From UBA1801 sp035353395 (GTDB lineage Bacteria; Acidobacteriota; Holophagae; Holophagales; Holophagaceae): 43,169 bases of DNA. Positions 1 to 8,816 of the stretch are shown piece after piece. The position numbers were made by a program, and so were the translations under genes. Under the pieces are notes generated by a model. That model saw only the letters and a program-made list of their open reading frames with translations. It had not been told where the DNA came from and made no database searches. The stretch lies in NCBI GenBank assembly GCA_035353395.1, contig DAOPZL010000021.1, positions 1 through 43,169 on the forward strand. Direction: 5' to 3'. Position 1 is the stretch's first letter, and each line of letters begins with the position of its first letter.

Positions 1-105
1 CTCGCCGACGTCCACGCTCCAGCCGATCTCGTGGACGTTCCCCCGCTGGACGGCCGCGAGGATGGCCGAACCGAGGCGGCCTCTTCCGAAGAGTCCTAGG
101 CGCAT
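1..105 (-). CDS. dapB: 4-hydroxy-tetrahydrodipicolinate reductase, N-terminal fragment
   Basis: Only the first 35 codons lie in the window; the gene runs off the left edge. The translation begins MRLGLFGRGRLGSAILAAV, which carries the GxxGRxG(x)AI dinucleotide-binding signature expected at the N-terminus of DapB, the NAD(P)H-dependent reductase of the diaminopimelate/lysine pathway. The ATG (103-105) lies inside the last codons of the upstream lysC gene (10-bp overlap), so the two are almost certainly translated as a coupled operon. Aspartokinase as partner supports the DapB reading over other Rossmann reductases. The fragment is too short to see the catalytic His/Lys region, so identity rests on the nucleotide motif and context. 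Confidence 0.72.
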   Translation of the reverse strand, partial: MRLGLFGRGRLGSAILAAVQRGNVHEIGWSVDVGE

Positions 106-1448
106 GGGGCCTCCTCGATGAGCGCGCGGTGGAGGCGACGGAGGGCTTCCACGACCTCGGCCTGGGGCACGACGAGGCTCAGGTTGATCTCGTTCGCCCC
201 CATGCTGATGAGCTCGAGGTTGATGTCCCCCAGGGCCGTGAACACGCGGCCCGCCACGCCGGGGGTCTGCTTGATCCGCTCCCCCACCACGGCGATGATG
301 GCCCGGTCCTGGACCACCCCCACCCTGGCGAAGCCGGACAGGTCTGCCAGGAGGGCGTCGAGCGGCGCGTCGGCCTCGACGGTGAGCGAGACGCTCACCT
401 CGGCGGTGGCGATGAGATCGACGCTGACCTCGCGCCGGCGGAAGACCTCGAAGAGCCTGGCGAGGAACCCGCTCTGGTTGAGCATGCGGCTGGAGTTCAC
501 CGTGAGCACCGTCACGGGGCCGCGCGTCGCCAGGGCCGTCACGGCCCGGCCGGAGCGGGTATCCGGCGAGATGGTGGTGAACTGGCCGGAAGGGTGGCGG
601 GTGTCCCGGACGGTGACGGGGATGCCGGATTCCACGGCCGGCTGGATGGTGGCCGGGTGGAGGACCTTGGCGCCGAAGGCGGCCAGTTCCGCGGCCTCGG
701 AGAAGGTGAGCTGGTCGATGCTCACGGCTTCCGGGACCACCCGCGGGTCGCAGGTCAGGACGCCCTGCACGTCGGTCCAGATCTGGACCTCCTCGACGCC
801 GAGGGCGGCGCCGAAGAGGGCCGCGGAATAGTCGCTCCCGCCGCGCCCCAGGGTGGTGGCGAGCCCGTCCTCCGTGGCGCCGATGTAGCCCTGGGTCACC
901 ACGGGCCCGCCCGGGGCGAGCAGGGGCCCGAAGTGCCGGGCCGCCAGGTCCGCCAGCCGCTCGAAGCGGGGGACGGCCTCGCCGAAGGTGTCGTCGGTCA
1001 CCATGACCTTGCGCGCGTCCGCCAGGGGCGCGCCCAGGAAGGTGGAAAAGACCAGGGTGGAAAGACGCTCGCCGAAGGAGGCGATGGTGTCCAGGCTCCG
1101 GGGGCTGAGTTCCCAGAGCAGGGCGACCCCGCGCAGGGTGAGCTCCAGCTCGCCGAAGCGCTCCGCGAGGGCCGTCTCCAGCTCCGCCGGGGGGGCGCCC
1201 GGGAACAGGTCCCTCGCGGTCTTCAGGTGCGCGGCCTCGATCGCGCGGATGCCCTCCAGGGCGGCCCCCAGGTGCCCGCCTTCCGCGGCCCGGGCGGCCG
1301 CGAAGAGCCCGTTGGTGGTCTTGCCCATGGCGGACAGGACGACGAGGGGACGACGATGCGAGGCGGCCCGGACGAGTTCCGCGACCTGGCGCATGCAGCC
1401 CGCGTCCGCGACGGAGCTTCCTCCGAACTTCATCACGATTCCATTCAT
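96..1448 (-). CDS. lysC: Aspartate kinase (aspartokinase)
   Basis: Phosphorylates L-aspartate, the first step towards lysine, diaminopimelate, threonine and methionine. The 450-aa product opens MNGIVMKFGGSSVADAG with the amino-acid-kinase KFGGSS motif at residues 7-12. It continues with the GRGGSDYSAAL nucleotide/aspartate region and the TDVQGVLTCDPR signature, then FSEAAELAAFGAKVLHP. It ends in two ACT regulatory domains (second one from IIAVVGERI), so allosteric feedback control is expected. Length is that of a monofunctional aspartokinase; no homoserine dehydrogenase domain is attached. The ATG at 1446-1448 was chosen over upstream in-frame codons because AAGGAG lies 7 bases before it and the family begins at this point. 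The stop codon overlaps the dapB start. Confidence 0.95.
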   Translation of the reverse strand: MNGIVMKFGGSSVADAGCMRQVAELVRAASHRRPLVVLSAMGKTTNGLFAAARAAEGGHLGAALEGIRAIEAAHLKTARDLFPGAPPAELETALAERFGELELTLRGVALLWELSPRSLDTIASFGERLSTLVFSTFLGAPLADARKVMVTDDTFGEAVPRFERLADLAARHFGPLLAPGGPVVTQGYIGATEDGLATTLGRGGSDYSAALFGAALGVEEVQIWTDVQGVLTCDPRVVPEAVSIDQLTFSEAAELAAFGAKVLHPATIQPAVESGIPVTVRDTRHPSGQFTTISPDTRSGRAVTALATRGPVTVLTVNSSRMLNQSGFLARLFEVFRRREVSVDLIATAEVSVSLTVEADAPLDALLADLSGFARVGVVQDRAIIAVVGERIKQTPGVAGRVFTALGDINLELISMGANEINLSLVVPQAEVVEALRRLHRALIEEAPCA

Positions 1449-2214
1449 GAGACGACTCCTTGAATCCACATCGAATGCGTGGGAACCCCGGCGGAAACCG
1501 GGCATGGACGGGTCCCCGGACGCGCGGCCGGGGGCGGTTCATCGCTGAACCGGTCACATCAGGCGGGAGGTGGGCGCCGGCGAACCAGGAGACGGTCGCC
1601 GGCTAGGGTTTCGCCTTCTCCGGCTCCTGGTCCGTCCCCGTCCGGAAGGATCCGCCGGGCAGGCGGCGCGCCCGCTGTCCGGAGGACAGGCTCCGGGGGC
1701 GTGGGGCCGGCTGCCGTCGGGGCGACCAGGGCTGGGGTGGGGCGGGTTCCATGCGGCTTCCTCGGGGGATACGACGGTGCCGCGTAGGAGTGGGATCAGA
1801 GGGCAACCCGGACCACTCTTCCTAGGCACTCCGCACCGGGTTCCCGGGGCGGCAGCCGCCGGGACTTGGCCCGGACGTCCAAGGCATGCGGTCGATGCGG
1901 CGCAGACCCTTCGGCGATCCTCCCCTTTCGTGCCGGGTCCTCGGGTGCATCGCCCTCGCCGGCAGTACTGATGGGGACCGCTCCTCCATCGGATGGAATA
2001 CGGTCCCATGGAAACTTGAAGTTTGCAAGCCCCGTGCTCGAGCTCCTGGGAATAAATCTTCGCCCGTCGCGGAGTGCCCGGATCCGGCGCCAGAACTCAA
2101 CAGGAGCCGGGCTTGTTCCGAAAAAACAGGCATGAAGGGTGCGTGGGACGGAATGACGGCAACCTGGATCGCTCGGAGTGGGGTGTGGCTCGATCGGAAG
2201 TGAAAAGTCAGGCG
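1449..2214. other. 766-bp region with no recognised gene
   Basis: This stretch separates divergent lysC and the HEAT-repeat gene and should hold both promoters. Open frames exist on both strands but are GC-rich, low-complexity translations with no family resemblance. Visible structure: a 6-bp hairpin with a four-base loop (1536-1551) in the lysC leader, and an 8-bp perfect inverted repeat GCCGGCGA/TCGCCGGC (1576-1583 and 1596-1603). The sequence becomes less GC-rich from about 2000 to 2140, where the promoter of the plus-strand gene is most likely. I recognise no riboswitch or known structured RNA here. Confidence 0.5.
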
Positions 2215-4863
2215 ATGAAGGAGCTGCTTGCGCTGCTCAACGCTTTCGACGAGAACGATCCGCGGGATCTGCGGTTCTTCCAGCAGCTGCTGGGGCAGAT
2301 CCTGGAGGAGGCCCTGCCGGAGCTGAGCGACCGCCTGGTCCGGCCCTCCACGTCGCGTGCCCTCAAGCGCCTGATCATGGCGAGCCCGGCCCACTATCCC
2401 CACCCGGAATGGACGCCCGTCCTGCTGCGGGCCCTGCTGCACGAGTCGGACGCCGATCTCTTCGAGGACGGCTGCCGAGGCCTGGTCCAGATCGGGGGCA
2501 TGGCGGAGACCGACGCGCTGAGGCAGGTCGCGCGGCAGCGGCAGGAGCCTGTGCTGCAGGCGATCGTCGCGCGCAAGCTGGCCTGGCTGGAGCCCCGGCA
2601 GCCCTTCGGCTACCACTTCCAGGATCTCCTGCTGGGCGGCCAGAACCCGCGTCTCTCCCAGCAGGCGGCCCAGCATCTCTCGGCGGCCTCCTCCCTGGAC
2701 CACCTCGAGGATCTCCAGGTGGCCTGCGACCACCCGGACAACATGGTCTGCCTGCTGGCCCTGAAGGTGATCTCCGCCATCCAGCATCCCAGGTCGGGCT
2801 GGTTCCTGATGGAACGCTTCTCCGACGCCTGCGGCACCCTCCTGCTGGACAACCAGCTCCGGGCGATCCAGGAGCAGATCCGGCGGGCTCCCGCGCAGTC
2901 CGTCAAGAACGTGGTGCTGGACCTGCTCCGCTCCTGTCCCGGCGCCGCGCCCTTCATGGACACGCTCGCGGAGATCGAGAAGCTCCTGGAGGATCCCGCC
3001 GCGGACGCCCTCCCCCTGGTCCAGCGCCTGCGACCCGAGATCCAGGGGATCCGGGAGGTCCGCCTGGTGGACTGCCTCGCGGACCTGGCCCTGGGGCATT
3101 CCGTGCGCCTGACCAACCTCATGCCGGAACCCCTGGACGAGATCCGGCAGCGCACCCAGCGGCTCCAGTCGATCCTCGACGCCTGCGCCGAGGGGCTGGC
3201 GATGTTCGCCCGGCGGGGCACCCTGGAGAAGGGCGTGGTGCTTCCCCTGTTCCAGAGGGCCTACGAGGGCGGCGCCGGCGGGGACGGGTTCGGGCGGTCC
3301 TTCGCGGAACTCCTCGACGAGGGCGACAAGGCCCAGATGGACCTCATCCTCCACGCCTCCAACCACCACTGGCGGGAAGAGGGCATCAAGGTCTTCGGCG
3401 AGCGCGCGAGCTCCGAGCTGATCCCTTTCTTCATGGAAGCCATGTCGGATCCCATCGTGGACAACGCCCAGCTGGCCACCCGCTATTTCGGGAAGATGCC
3501 CGGGGCCTTCGAGACCGCGCTGGCCCTGTTCCGGTCCGACAAGGTGGACCAGGTGGAGCGGGCCATCGAGATCTTCTCGCTCAACGGCATGGTGGAGGCC
3601 GGGCCGTTCCTGGTGGAGTACCTCGAACACGCCGAGCGCGAGGATCTGGTCATCGCCGTGATCAAGTGCCTCGGCGCGCTGAAGTACCAGCCCGCGGAGG
3701 AGGTGCTGGACCGTCTGCTGCGCTACGGGCTTTCGCCCCGGCTCGCGGGGGCCCTGGCGGAGGGGCTGGTCGCGCTGACATCCGTCGGGGCCGCCCGGCG
3801 CCTGCTGGGGAAGGCGAAGGACCTGCGGAATCCCGAGATCCTGCTCCTGGCGCTGGCGGGCATCTTCCAGGTCCGTCCGGGCTTCCAGCAGAGCCTCGCT
3901 CCGGAGGAGGCCGCGCAGGTGGAACAGGTCCTGGAAGCCTGTTTCGGAGAAGGGGGGAGCTGCCGGCTCCGGGCCATCGAGGCCTGCTCCGGGCTCTGGG
4001 CCCTGGATGCGGGGATCTACGAGCGGCTGGAGGACCGCATCGCGGCCATGTTCGCGGAGCAGGCCAAGCGGCCCACCTGGGACCGGGACCAGCAGCAGCT
4101 GGCTTCCGCCGTGATGCGCGACATGCAGCGGAAGCGGAAGGACCTCGAGAAGCTGGCGGCCCAGGGCAGCCGCGTCCGGGAGCTGGCCGCGGCCTGCGTC
4201 CCCGGGGACGTCAAGCAGCTGCGGAAGCTGGCCCGGGCCCTGGAGGAACCGGGCCTGGTCCTGGGCTTCGAGGCGCGGGGCGAGCTCGAGGCCATGATCG
4301 GCGCCGGGCTGGTGCGCCCGGGGACCGACCAAGGGAGCCTGGAGATCCTCTGCGGGCTCGCGGGACTGGTCCGGGGATCCTCCCTGAGGGAACCGCTGGA
4401 GGACCTCCTGCTCCGGTGCGCCCCCCATTCCCGGCTTCACGCCGCCTGCGCCGGCGCCCTGAACCTGCTCGGCGAAGGCACCGCCCAGCTTCCGGCAGCC
4501 CCGGGCCGCCAGGACGTCCTCGTCCTGGATCCCAGCGCGTTCTTCCGCAAACGGATCCTCGGCGCCTTGCAGGGCCATCGCGTCCGGGAAGCCCGGGACC
4601 GCGCCGAGGCGGAGGCCATGCTCCAGGAGGCTCCCGCGGACCTGCTGATCTCGGAGAGCGCCGACGCTTCCGGCGATCTGCAGGAATGGTTCGTCGGCCT
4701 CTGGCAGGCGCGCCGGATCCGGCAGATCATCCTGTCGACGAACTCCAGGGAAGCCCTCGAACCGGAGGAAAGGCCATGGCTCCTGGCGACGCTCTTCAAG
4801 CCCTTCCCCATGGAGGACCTGCTGGCCCTGGTCCCGGAGATCGGCGCCCCTCCGGCTTCCTAG
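2215..4863 (+). CDS. HEAT-repeat scaffold protein with C-terminal degenerate receiver domain
   Basis: An 882-aa, largely helical protein with no signal peptide or membrane segment. Residues ~1-740 are tandem paired amphipathic helices with HEAT/armadillo-like character, for instance the stretches around DPIVDNAQLATRYFG and LSPRLAGALAEGLVAL. Residues ~768-875 read as a response-regulator receiver fold: VLVLDPSAFFRKRIL for beta1/alpha1 (D772), a beta3 end at LLISES, S841-T842, and K862-P863 in LFKPF. The spacing fits a receiver, but the phospho-acceptor Asp position is Glu814 and the acidic pair is DP instead of DD, so it is probably not phosphorylated. Start: ATG 2215 is taken because the repeat fold begins MKELLALLN. 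GTG 2185, with GGAG six bases upstream, is a real alternative, as is GTG 2200. It stands alone, convergent with the TolC-like gene. Function unknown. Confidence 0.75.
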   Translation: MKELLALLNAFDENDPRDLRFFQQLLGQILEEALPELSDRLVRPSTSRALKRLIMASPAHYPHPEWTPVLLRALLHESDADLFEDGCRGLVQIGGMAETDALRQVARQRQEPVLQAIVARKLAWLEPRQPFGYHFQDLLLGGQNPRLSQQAAQHLSAASSLDHLEDLQVACDHPDNMVCLLALKVISAIQHPRSGWFLMERFSDACGTLLLDNQLRAIQEQIRRAPAQSVKNVVLDLLRSCPGAAPFMDTLAEIEKLLEDPAADALPLVQRLRPEIQGIREVRLVDCLADLALGHSVRLTNLMPEPLDEIRQRTQRLQSILDACAEGLAMFARRGTLEKGVVLPLFQRAYEGGAGGDGFGRSFAELLDEGDKAQMDLILHASNHHWREEGIKVFGERASSELIPFFMEAMSDPIVDNAQLATRYFGKMPGAFETALALFRSDKVDQVERAIEIFSLNGMVEAGPFLVEYLEHAEREDLVIAVIKCLGALKYQPAEEVLDRLLRYGLSPRLAGALAEGLVALTSVGAARRLLGKAKDLRNPEILLLALAGIFQVRPGFQQSLAPEEAAQVEQVLEACFGEGGSCRLRAIEACSGLWALDAGIYERLEDRIAAMFAEQAKRPTWDRDQQQLASAVMRDMQRKRKDLEKLAAQGSRVRELAAACVPGDVKQLRKLARALEEPGLVLGFEARGELEAMIGAGLVRPGTDQGSLEILCGLAGLVRGSSLREPLEDLLLRCAPHSRLHAACAGALNLLGEGTAQLPAAPGRQDVLVLDPSAFFRKRILGALQGHRVREARDRAEAEAMLQEAPADLLISESADASGDLQEWFVGLWQARRIRQIILSTNSREALEPEERPWLLATLFKPFPMEDLLALVPEIGAPPAS

Positions 4864-4887
4864 CCGGGGCCGCCGCCCCTCGTTCGG

Positions 4888-6369
4888 CTACTGCGGGTAC
4901 TGGAATCCCCGCGCCTCCAGCAGGTTGCCCACGGCCTTCTCGAGCTGGGTCACGGCCTTGGCGTAGGTGATCTGGGCCTGCACTTCCGCGGACTTGGCAG
5001 AATCCAGGTCGCTCTGCTTGGACAGCACGAGGAAGTTCGTGCTCATGCCGTTGTCGAACTTCTTCTGCTCGGCGTCCAGGTCCTTCTCGCGGAAGACGCG
5101 GGTCTTCTTGGCCGCTTCCACGCCCTTTTCCGCCGCGTCGACGTTCCGGAAGGCCTGGCGCACCTCGAGCCTGATCCCCAGCTCCTCGTCCCGGAGGGAG
5201 AGCTCGCTGCTCCGCTCGTTGGCGCGGGCCGCCGCCAGGTTCCCCTTCGCGGTGTGGTTGCCCAGGGGAACCGAGAGGGTTACGCCCACGGCATAGCCTG
5301 GGTATTCCAGGCCGGCCAGATCGGAATTGACCCCCCCGAGGCTGTCGTACTGGTACGAACTTCCGGAATAGCTGGCGTAGGCGTCCAGCTGCGGCTTCAG
5401 CTTGTTCTCCGCCGCCCGCTTCAGGACGCCCTTGGAGGCGAGCTCGAGCTTCGCCGCCTTGAGCTCCACGCGACGGTCCAGGGCCATCTGTTCGGCGGCC
5501 GCCTCGTCGATGGTGAGGTGGCTGAGGGTCGGGGCATCCGTCGTCTCCACGTCGTCCGGCTTCCCGGCGCCCGGATAGAGGGCCCGGATCAGGGCGTCCT
5601 TGGCGTTGCGCAGCTGGGCGTCCGCCGCGATGATCGCCTGCTCCTGCTGGGCCACTGCGGCTTCCGCGCTCGTGACCTCGATGGGGGCGAGGGTGCCGAC
5701 GTCGACCCGGATCTTGTTCTCCCGGAGCTGCTTCTGGGCCAGTTCCAGGGCCTGGTGGATGGTTTCCAGGTTCCGCTGGGCGTAGACCACGTCCCAGTAG
5801 AGCGACTCGGTGCTGGCCACGAGGTCGATGATGGCCTTCTGGTACTGGAAGTCGGCGGCCTCGGATGCGTTCCGCGCCACGATGACGTTGGCCTCGGTGG
5901 CCTCGCGCCCGAACCCCCGGAGGAGGCTCTGGGTGTAGGTGGCCTTGAGCCCGCCGCCCGAGCCGCTTCCGTAGGGCAGCGCCGTGGAGCCCAGGGAGGA
6001 GGACTTGCGGTAGTATTCCGGCGCGTAGCTCAGCTCCAGGCTCCCGCCCCAGGGGAACGGCTTCAGGGCCCCGATCGTCATGCTGCGGCTCCACGCGGTC
6101 CCCTCCACCTTGACGGAGGACTCTTCGGCGCCGAATTCCTGGCGCGCCGTCTGGAGATTCCCCGAGAGCACCCAGTCGAAGGCGCCGACATGGACGTCCA
6201 CCCCCGCCTTGGTCACGGCGCGCGCCTCCCTGGCGATCTCCACCTGGAGGTTGTTCTCCAGGGAGATCCGGATGGCCTCCTGCAGGGACAGGGGCCTGGC
6301 GGCCGAGGGGGCCTGGGCGACCAGGGCCTGGCAGATCAGCAGGGCGGGCATCAACGGAGAACGGAACAT
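4888..6369 (-). CDS. TolC-family outer-membrane efflux/secretion protein
   Basis: A 493-aa outer-membrane factor, expected to trimerise into a channel-tunnel for type I secretion or tripartite efflux. It starts MFRSPLMPALLICQALVAQA, a signal peptide with cleavage likely near residues 18-22, then PLSLQEAIRISLENN, the classic opening of an OEP repeat. Two OEP halves follow, each with long Ala/Glu/Lys-rich coiled-coil helices, e.g. ALELAQKQLRENKIRVDVG then a matching C-terminal helix pair after RLEVRQAFRNVDAAEKG. The ATG at 6369 is preferred over the GTG two codons upstream because GAGGAG sits five bases before it. No adaptor (MFP) or pump gene is adjacent, so the transported substrate cannot be inferred. 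It is convergent with the HEAT-repeat gene (24-bp gap). Confidence 0.88.
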   Translation of the reverse strand: MFRSPLMPALLICQALVAQAPSAARPLSLQEAIRISLENNLQVEIAREARAVTKAGVDVHVGAFDWVLSGNLQTARQEFGAEESSVKVEGTAWSRSMTIGALKPFPWGGSLELSYAPEYYRKSSSLGSTALPYGSGSGGGLKATYTQSLLRGFGREATEANVIVARNASEAADFQYQKAIIDLVASTESLYWDVVYAQRNLETIHQALELAQKQLRENKIRVDVGTLAPIEVTSAEAAVAQQEQAIIAADAQLRNAKDALIRALYPGAGKPDDVETTDAPTLSHLTIDEAAAEQMALDRRVELKAAKLELASKGVLKRAAENKLKPQLDAYASYSGSSYQYDSLGGVNSDLAGLEYPGYAVGVTLSVPLGNHTAKGNLAAARANERSSELSLRDEELGIRLEVRQAFRNVDAAEKGVEAAKKTRVFREKDLDAEQKKFDNGMSTNFLVLSKQSDLDSAKSAEVQAQITYAKAVTQLEKAVGNLLEARGFQYPQ

Positions 6370-6405
6370 TGCCACTCCTCAGGAACAGGACGACCAGGCA
6401 GGACG

Positions 6406-6411
6406 ATTCTA
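6406..6411 (-). promoter_or_regulatory. Candidate -10 element of the TolC-family gene
   Basis: On the minus strand this hexamer reads TAGAAT, five of six matches to TATAAT, 37 bases upstream of the ATG at 6369, which gives a leader of about 30 bases. No convincing -35 hexamer is visible upstream. Confidence 0.35.
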
Positions 6412-6643
6412 CCGGGAACCTCCGGAAGAGCCGTTGCCCACCATGCAGGATGCACGCGCAGGAGGCCTGGGGCAAGGCCTATTTCATCGCGTGTTGAATT
6501 AAGGTGGGGGGCGGAGATCCCTCCCGCCGGGTGGGCGGCCGGTCTCGGGCAGGCGGCTGCGCATTCCATGCCATCTGTGACCCTCCGCGCGCGGGGAAGG
6601 TTGCATCCCGGCCGTCTGGGACCTGCCGGGAACAGGGAATCGC

Positions 6644-6671
6644 TTGGCTCGCCGTGCGGATTGGCTATGCT
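6644..6671 (+). promoter_or_regulatory. Candidate sigma-70 promoter of the ferritin-like/DUF169 pair
   Basis: TTGGCT (6644-6649), a 16-base spacer, and TATGCT (6666-6671) precede the ATG at 6707, giving a leader of roughly 30 bases that contains AAGGAG. No operator-like palindrome is obvious nearby. Confidence 0.45.
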
Positions 6672-6706
6672 TGGCGTCAGCCACACTTCAGCGCAAGGAG
6701 AGACAC

Positions 6707-7219
6707 ATGGAACTCATGGATGCCCTCAGCGGTGCCATCGACTACGAGCACAGGATCCGCGACTACTATGCGGACTGCGCCGGCAGGATCGCCGACGCGA
6801 AAGGCCAGCGGATATTCGCCGTCCTGGCCAGGGAGGAGCAAGGGCATGTGCAGTACCTGGAATCGAGGTTGGCGGAATGGAAGAACAGTGGGTCCGTGAC
6901 CGTGGCCGAACTCGCCACCCTGCTGCCCCCCGCCGCCTGGGTGCGGGAGGAGGCCGGGAAGCTGGCCAAGCGCGTGGACGGGGCCGGGGAGGTCTCCCAG
7001 GTCGAAGTCGACTTCCTCAAGGAGGCCCTGGAACTGGAGCGGAAGACGAGCGCCTTCTACGCGGAGCTGGTGGCCGGGCTGGAGCCCAAGTACCGCGGCC
7101 TCTTCGAGCGGTTCCTGGAGATCGAGAACGGCCATCTCGCCATCGTGCAGGCGGAGATCGACGCGCTGGCCGGCCACGGCCACTGGTTCGACTTCATGGA
7201 ATTCTCCCTGGAACAGTGA
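6707..7219 (+). CDS. Ferritin-like / rubrerythrin-family diiron protein
   Basis: A 170-aa, all-helical soluble protein with two ferritin-like half-bundles. Residues that match diiron ligands are E14 (IDYEHRI) and E44/H47 (AREEQGHV) in the first half, then ELERKTSAFY and EIENGH in the second. This is the Ex..ExxH spacing of the rubrerythrin domain; there is no C-terminal rubredoxin (no paired CxxC), so it is the short form. Members are linked to iron and peroxide handling, but substrate here is unknown. The start at 6707 is fixed by AAGGAGAGACAC just upstream; an in-frame ATG further left lacks this. The DUF169 gene begins 9 bases after its stop, so the two probably share a transcript. Confidence 0.82.
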   Translation: MELMDALSGAIDYEHRIRDYYADCAGRIADAKGQRIFAVLAREEQGHVQYLESRLAEWKNSGSVTVAELATLLPPAAWVREEAGKLAKRVDGAGEVSQVEVDFLKEALELERKTSAFYAELVAGLEPKYRGLFERFLEIENGHLAIVQAEIDALAGHGHWFDFMEFSLEQ

Positions 7220-7228
7220 GGTGGAGCC

Positions 7229-7954
7229 GTGCGGTCCGATCCCCCTCCGCTCCTGAGGCAGCTTGAGCTGTCCTGGCCCCTGGTCGGGTTCTACGACGCG
7301 CCCGATCCCGCCGCGTTCGCGCCGCTCGTCGAGCCGAGGCCCATGGCGCGCGCCTGCGTCTTCGCGTTCCGGCGGGCCTGGCAGGAAGGGAAGACCCTCC
7401 ACCTCACGCGCGAGATCTACGGCTGCGGCGGAGCGGGGCACTGGATGTTCGGCCTGGAGACCCTCCCCCGGGAAGCCTTCGTCAAGTTCCTGGCCGACGA
7501 GGAGGGCCTCAAGGCCAGCCACGCCTTGATGGAACAGTGGCTGGACCGCGGGAAACCCTATCGCCCGGCGCATCCGCACATCCTCATCGGGCCCCTGAAG
7601 GACCATTCGCGCGAGTTCCTCCGGACGGTCACCTTCTTCGTGAACCCCGACCAGCTCGGGATCCTGGTCCTGGCCGCGAACTACCATGCCTCCCCGGCGG
7701 ACCCGCCCCCGGTCATCGCCCCGTTCGGGGCCGGGTGCATGGAGATGGCGCCCCTGTTCGAGGATCTGTCGGTTCCCCAGGCCGCCATCGGAGCGACCGA
7801 TATCGCCATGCGGGACCAGCTGCCGCCGGATCTGCTCGCCTTCACGGTCACCGTCCCCATGTTCGAGCGGATCTGCTCCATCGGCGAGGACAGCTTCCTG
7901 TCCAGGCCGTTCCTGAGGCGGCTGAGGAGCGCGAGGGGGCTTTCCGGGGCCTGA
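7229..7954 (+). CDS. DUF169 family protein
   Basis: A 241-aa cytoplasmic protein of the DUF169 family (COG2043), function not established. Features seen are WPLVGFYDAPD near the N-terminus, an ACVFAFRRAWQEGKTL segment, and a glycine/cysteine block YGCGGAGHWMFGLE that is the most recognisable part of the family. The C-terminal half ends with TVTVPMFERICSI. It begins with GTG at 7229, preceded by AGGTGG, 9 bases after the ferritin-like gene, so it is probably translated from the same mRNA; a redox or metal-related role is only a guess from that. It is convergent with the GNAT gene (16-bp gap). Confidence 0.8.
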   Translation: MRSDPPPLLRQLELSWPLVGFYDAPDPAAFAPLVEPRPMARACVFAFRRAWQEGKTLHLTREIYGCGGAGHWMFGLETLPREAFVKFLADEEGLKASHALMEQWLDRGKPYRPAHPHILIGPLKDHSREFLRTVTFFVNPDQLGILVLAANYHASPADPPPVIAPFGAGCMEMAPLFEDLSVPQAAIGATDIAMRDQLPPDLLAFTVTVPMFERICSIGEDSFLSRPFLRRLRSARGLSGA

Positions 7955-7970
7955 GGGGATCGGAGATGCG

Positions 7971-8783
7971 TCAGGCCCGCGCGTTCCTCCGGGACGGCGC
8001 GCGCCACTTGAACGGCTGGGTCTCGGTGAGGAACCGGAATCCGTGCTTCTCCACGATGGGACGGCTCATGGGACTGGCGTCGATGGTGAGGAACTCGACG
8101 CCCCTCCGCCTGGCCTCCTGGACGCGCACGGCCAGCAGGGCCGTGTAGAAGCCGCGGCAGCGGTACTCCATGAGCGTGGAGCCGCCCCAGAGCCCGGCGA
8201 ACCGGCTCCGGTCGTGGAAGGTGATGCGGGCGTGGGCGACGGGAAAGCCGTCCGCGAAGGCGAGGTAGAGGCTCACATGCTCCGGATCCTGTTCCAGGTC
8301 CTCCTTCAGGGCTGCGAGGTAGACCGGATCCGCTTCTCCCCAGACCTGTTCCTGGATGGGGCCGATGAGCTCCACCCGGGCGGGATCGACGATCCGCCGG
8401 ATGTCGTGGGAGACGGGCCTCAGCAGGATTTCAGGGGCCCGGTCGACCTCCAGGACCAGCAGCGACTCCGGATCCTCGGGGATGAAGCCGTGGGCCTCCA
8501 GCCGCGACTTGAGATCCGGCGGCGCATCATGGCCGTAGGTCTTCCATTCGAAATCCTGCCCGATTGCCCCGAAGCGGGAGATCTGCTCCGAGATGACCCG
8601 GTCCGCGTTCCCGCGGTCCAGCTTCGAGTAGACCACCATCCCCTCGCCCTCTCCCTGGCAGACGAGGCGCACCACCTCGGGGGAGGCCTCCCGGCGCATG
8701 GCGCGCTCCGCCAGGTCGATGCGCTGCTCCCGGTCGTAGCAGGCCAGCAGTTCGTTCTCGTCCATGGAGTTCCCGTTCATCAT
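7971..8783 (-). CDS. GNAT-family N-acetyltransferase
   Basis: A 270-aa protein. The N-terminal ~115 residues hold the FEWKTYGHDAPPDLKSRL and GFIPEDPESLLVLEVD blocks that accompany a known subgroup of acetyltransferases. The C-terminal half (from ~125) is a GNAT fold: PVAHARITF for beta4, the acetyl-CoA loop around EYRCRGFYTALLAVRVQEA (R-x-x-G-x-Y/A type, slightly diverged), then LTIDASPMSRPIVEKHGF. The acceptor substrate cannot be predicted. An ATG-ATG pair opens the frame; 8783 is used, with AGGA four bases upstream, although 8780 or 8765 are possible. It lies 33 bp downstream of the DUF190 gene on the same strand, so it may be the last gene of the fluoride-responsive transcript. Confidence 0.82.
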   Translation of the reverse strand: MMNGNSMDENELLACYDREQRIDLAERAMRREASPEVVRLVCQGEGEGMVVYSKLDRGNADRVISEQISRFGAIGQDFEWKTYGHDAPPDLKSRLEAHGFIPEDPESLLVLEVDRAPEILLRPVSHDIRRIVDPARVELIGPIQEQVWGEADPVYLAALKEDLEQDPEHVSLYLAFADGFPVAHARITFHDRSRFAGLWGGSTLMEYRCRGFYTALLAVRVQEARRRGVEFLTIDASPMSRPIVEKHGFRFLTETQPFKWRAPSRRNARA

Positions 8784-8816
8784 GAGATCCTGCCTGTTCC
8801 AGGGAGCGCGCGGCGT

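Noticed and set aside
1636..1660. GTCCGGAAGGA, reminiscent of the SRP RNA core
   Set aside because: The rest of the symmetric loop and flanking helices of 4.5S RNA are absent.
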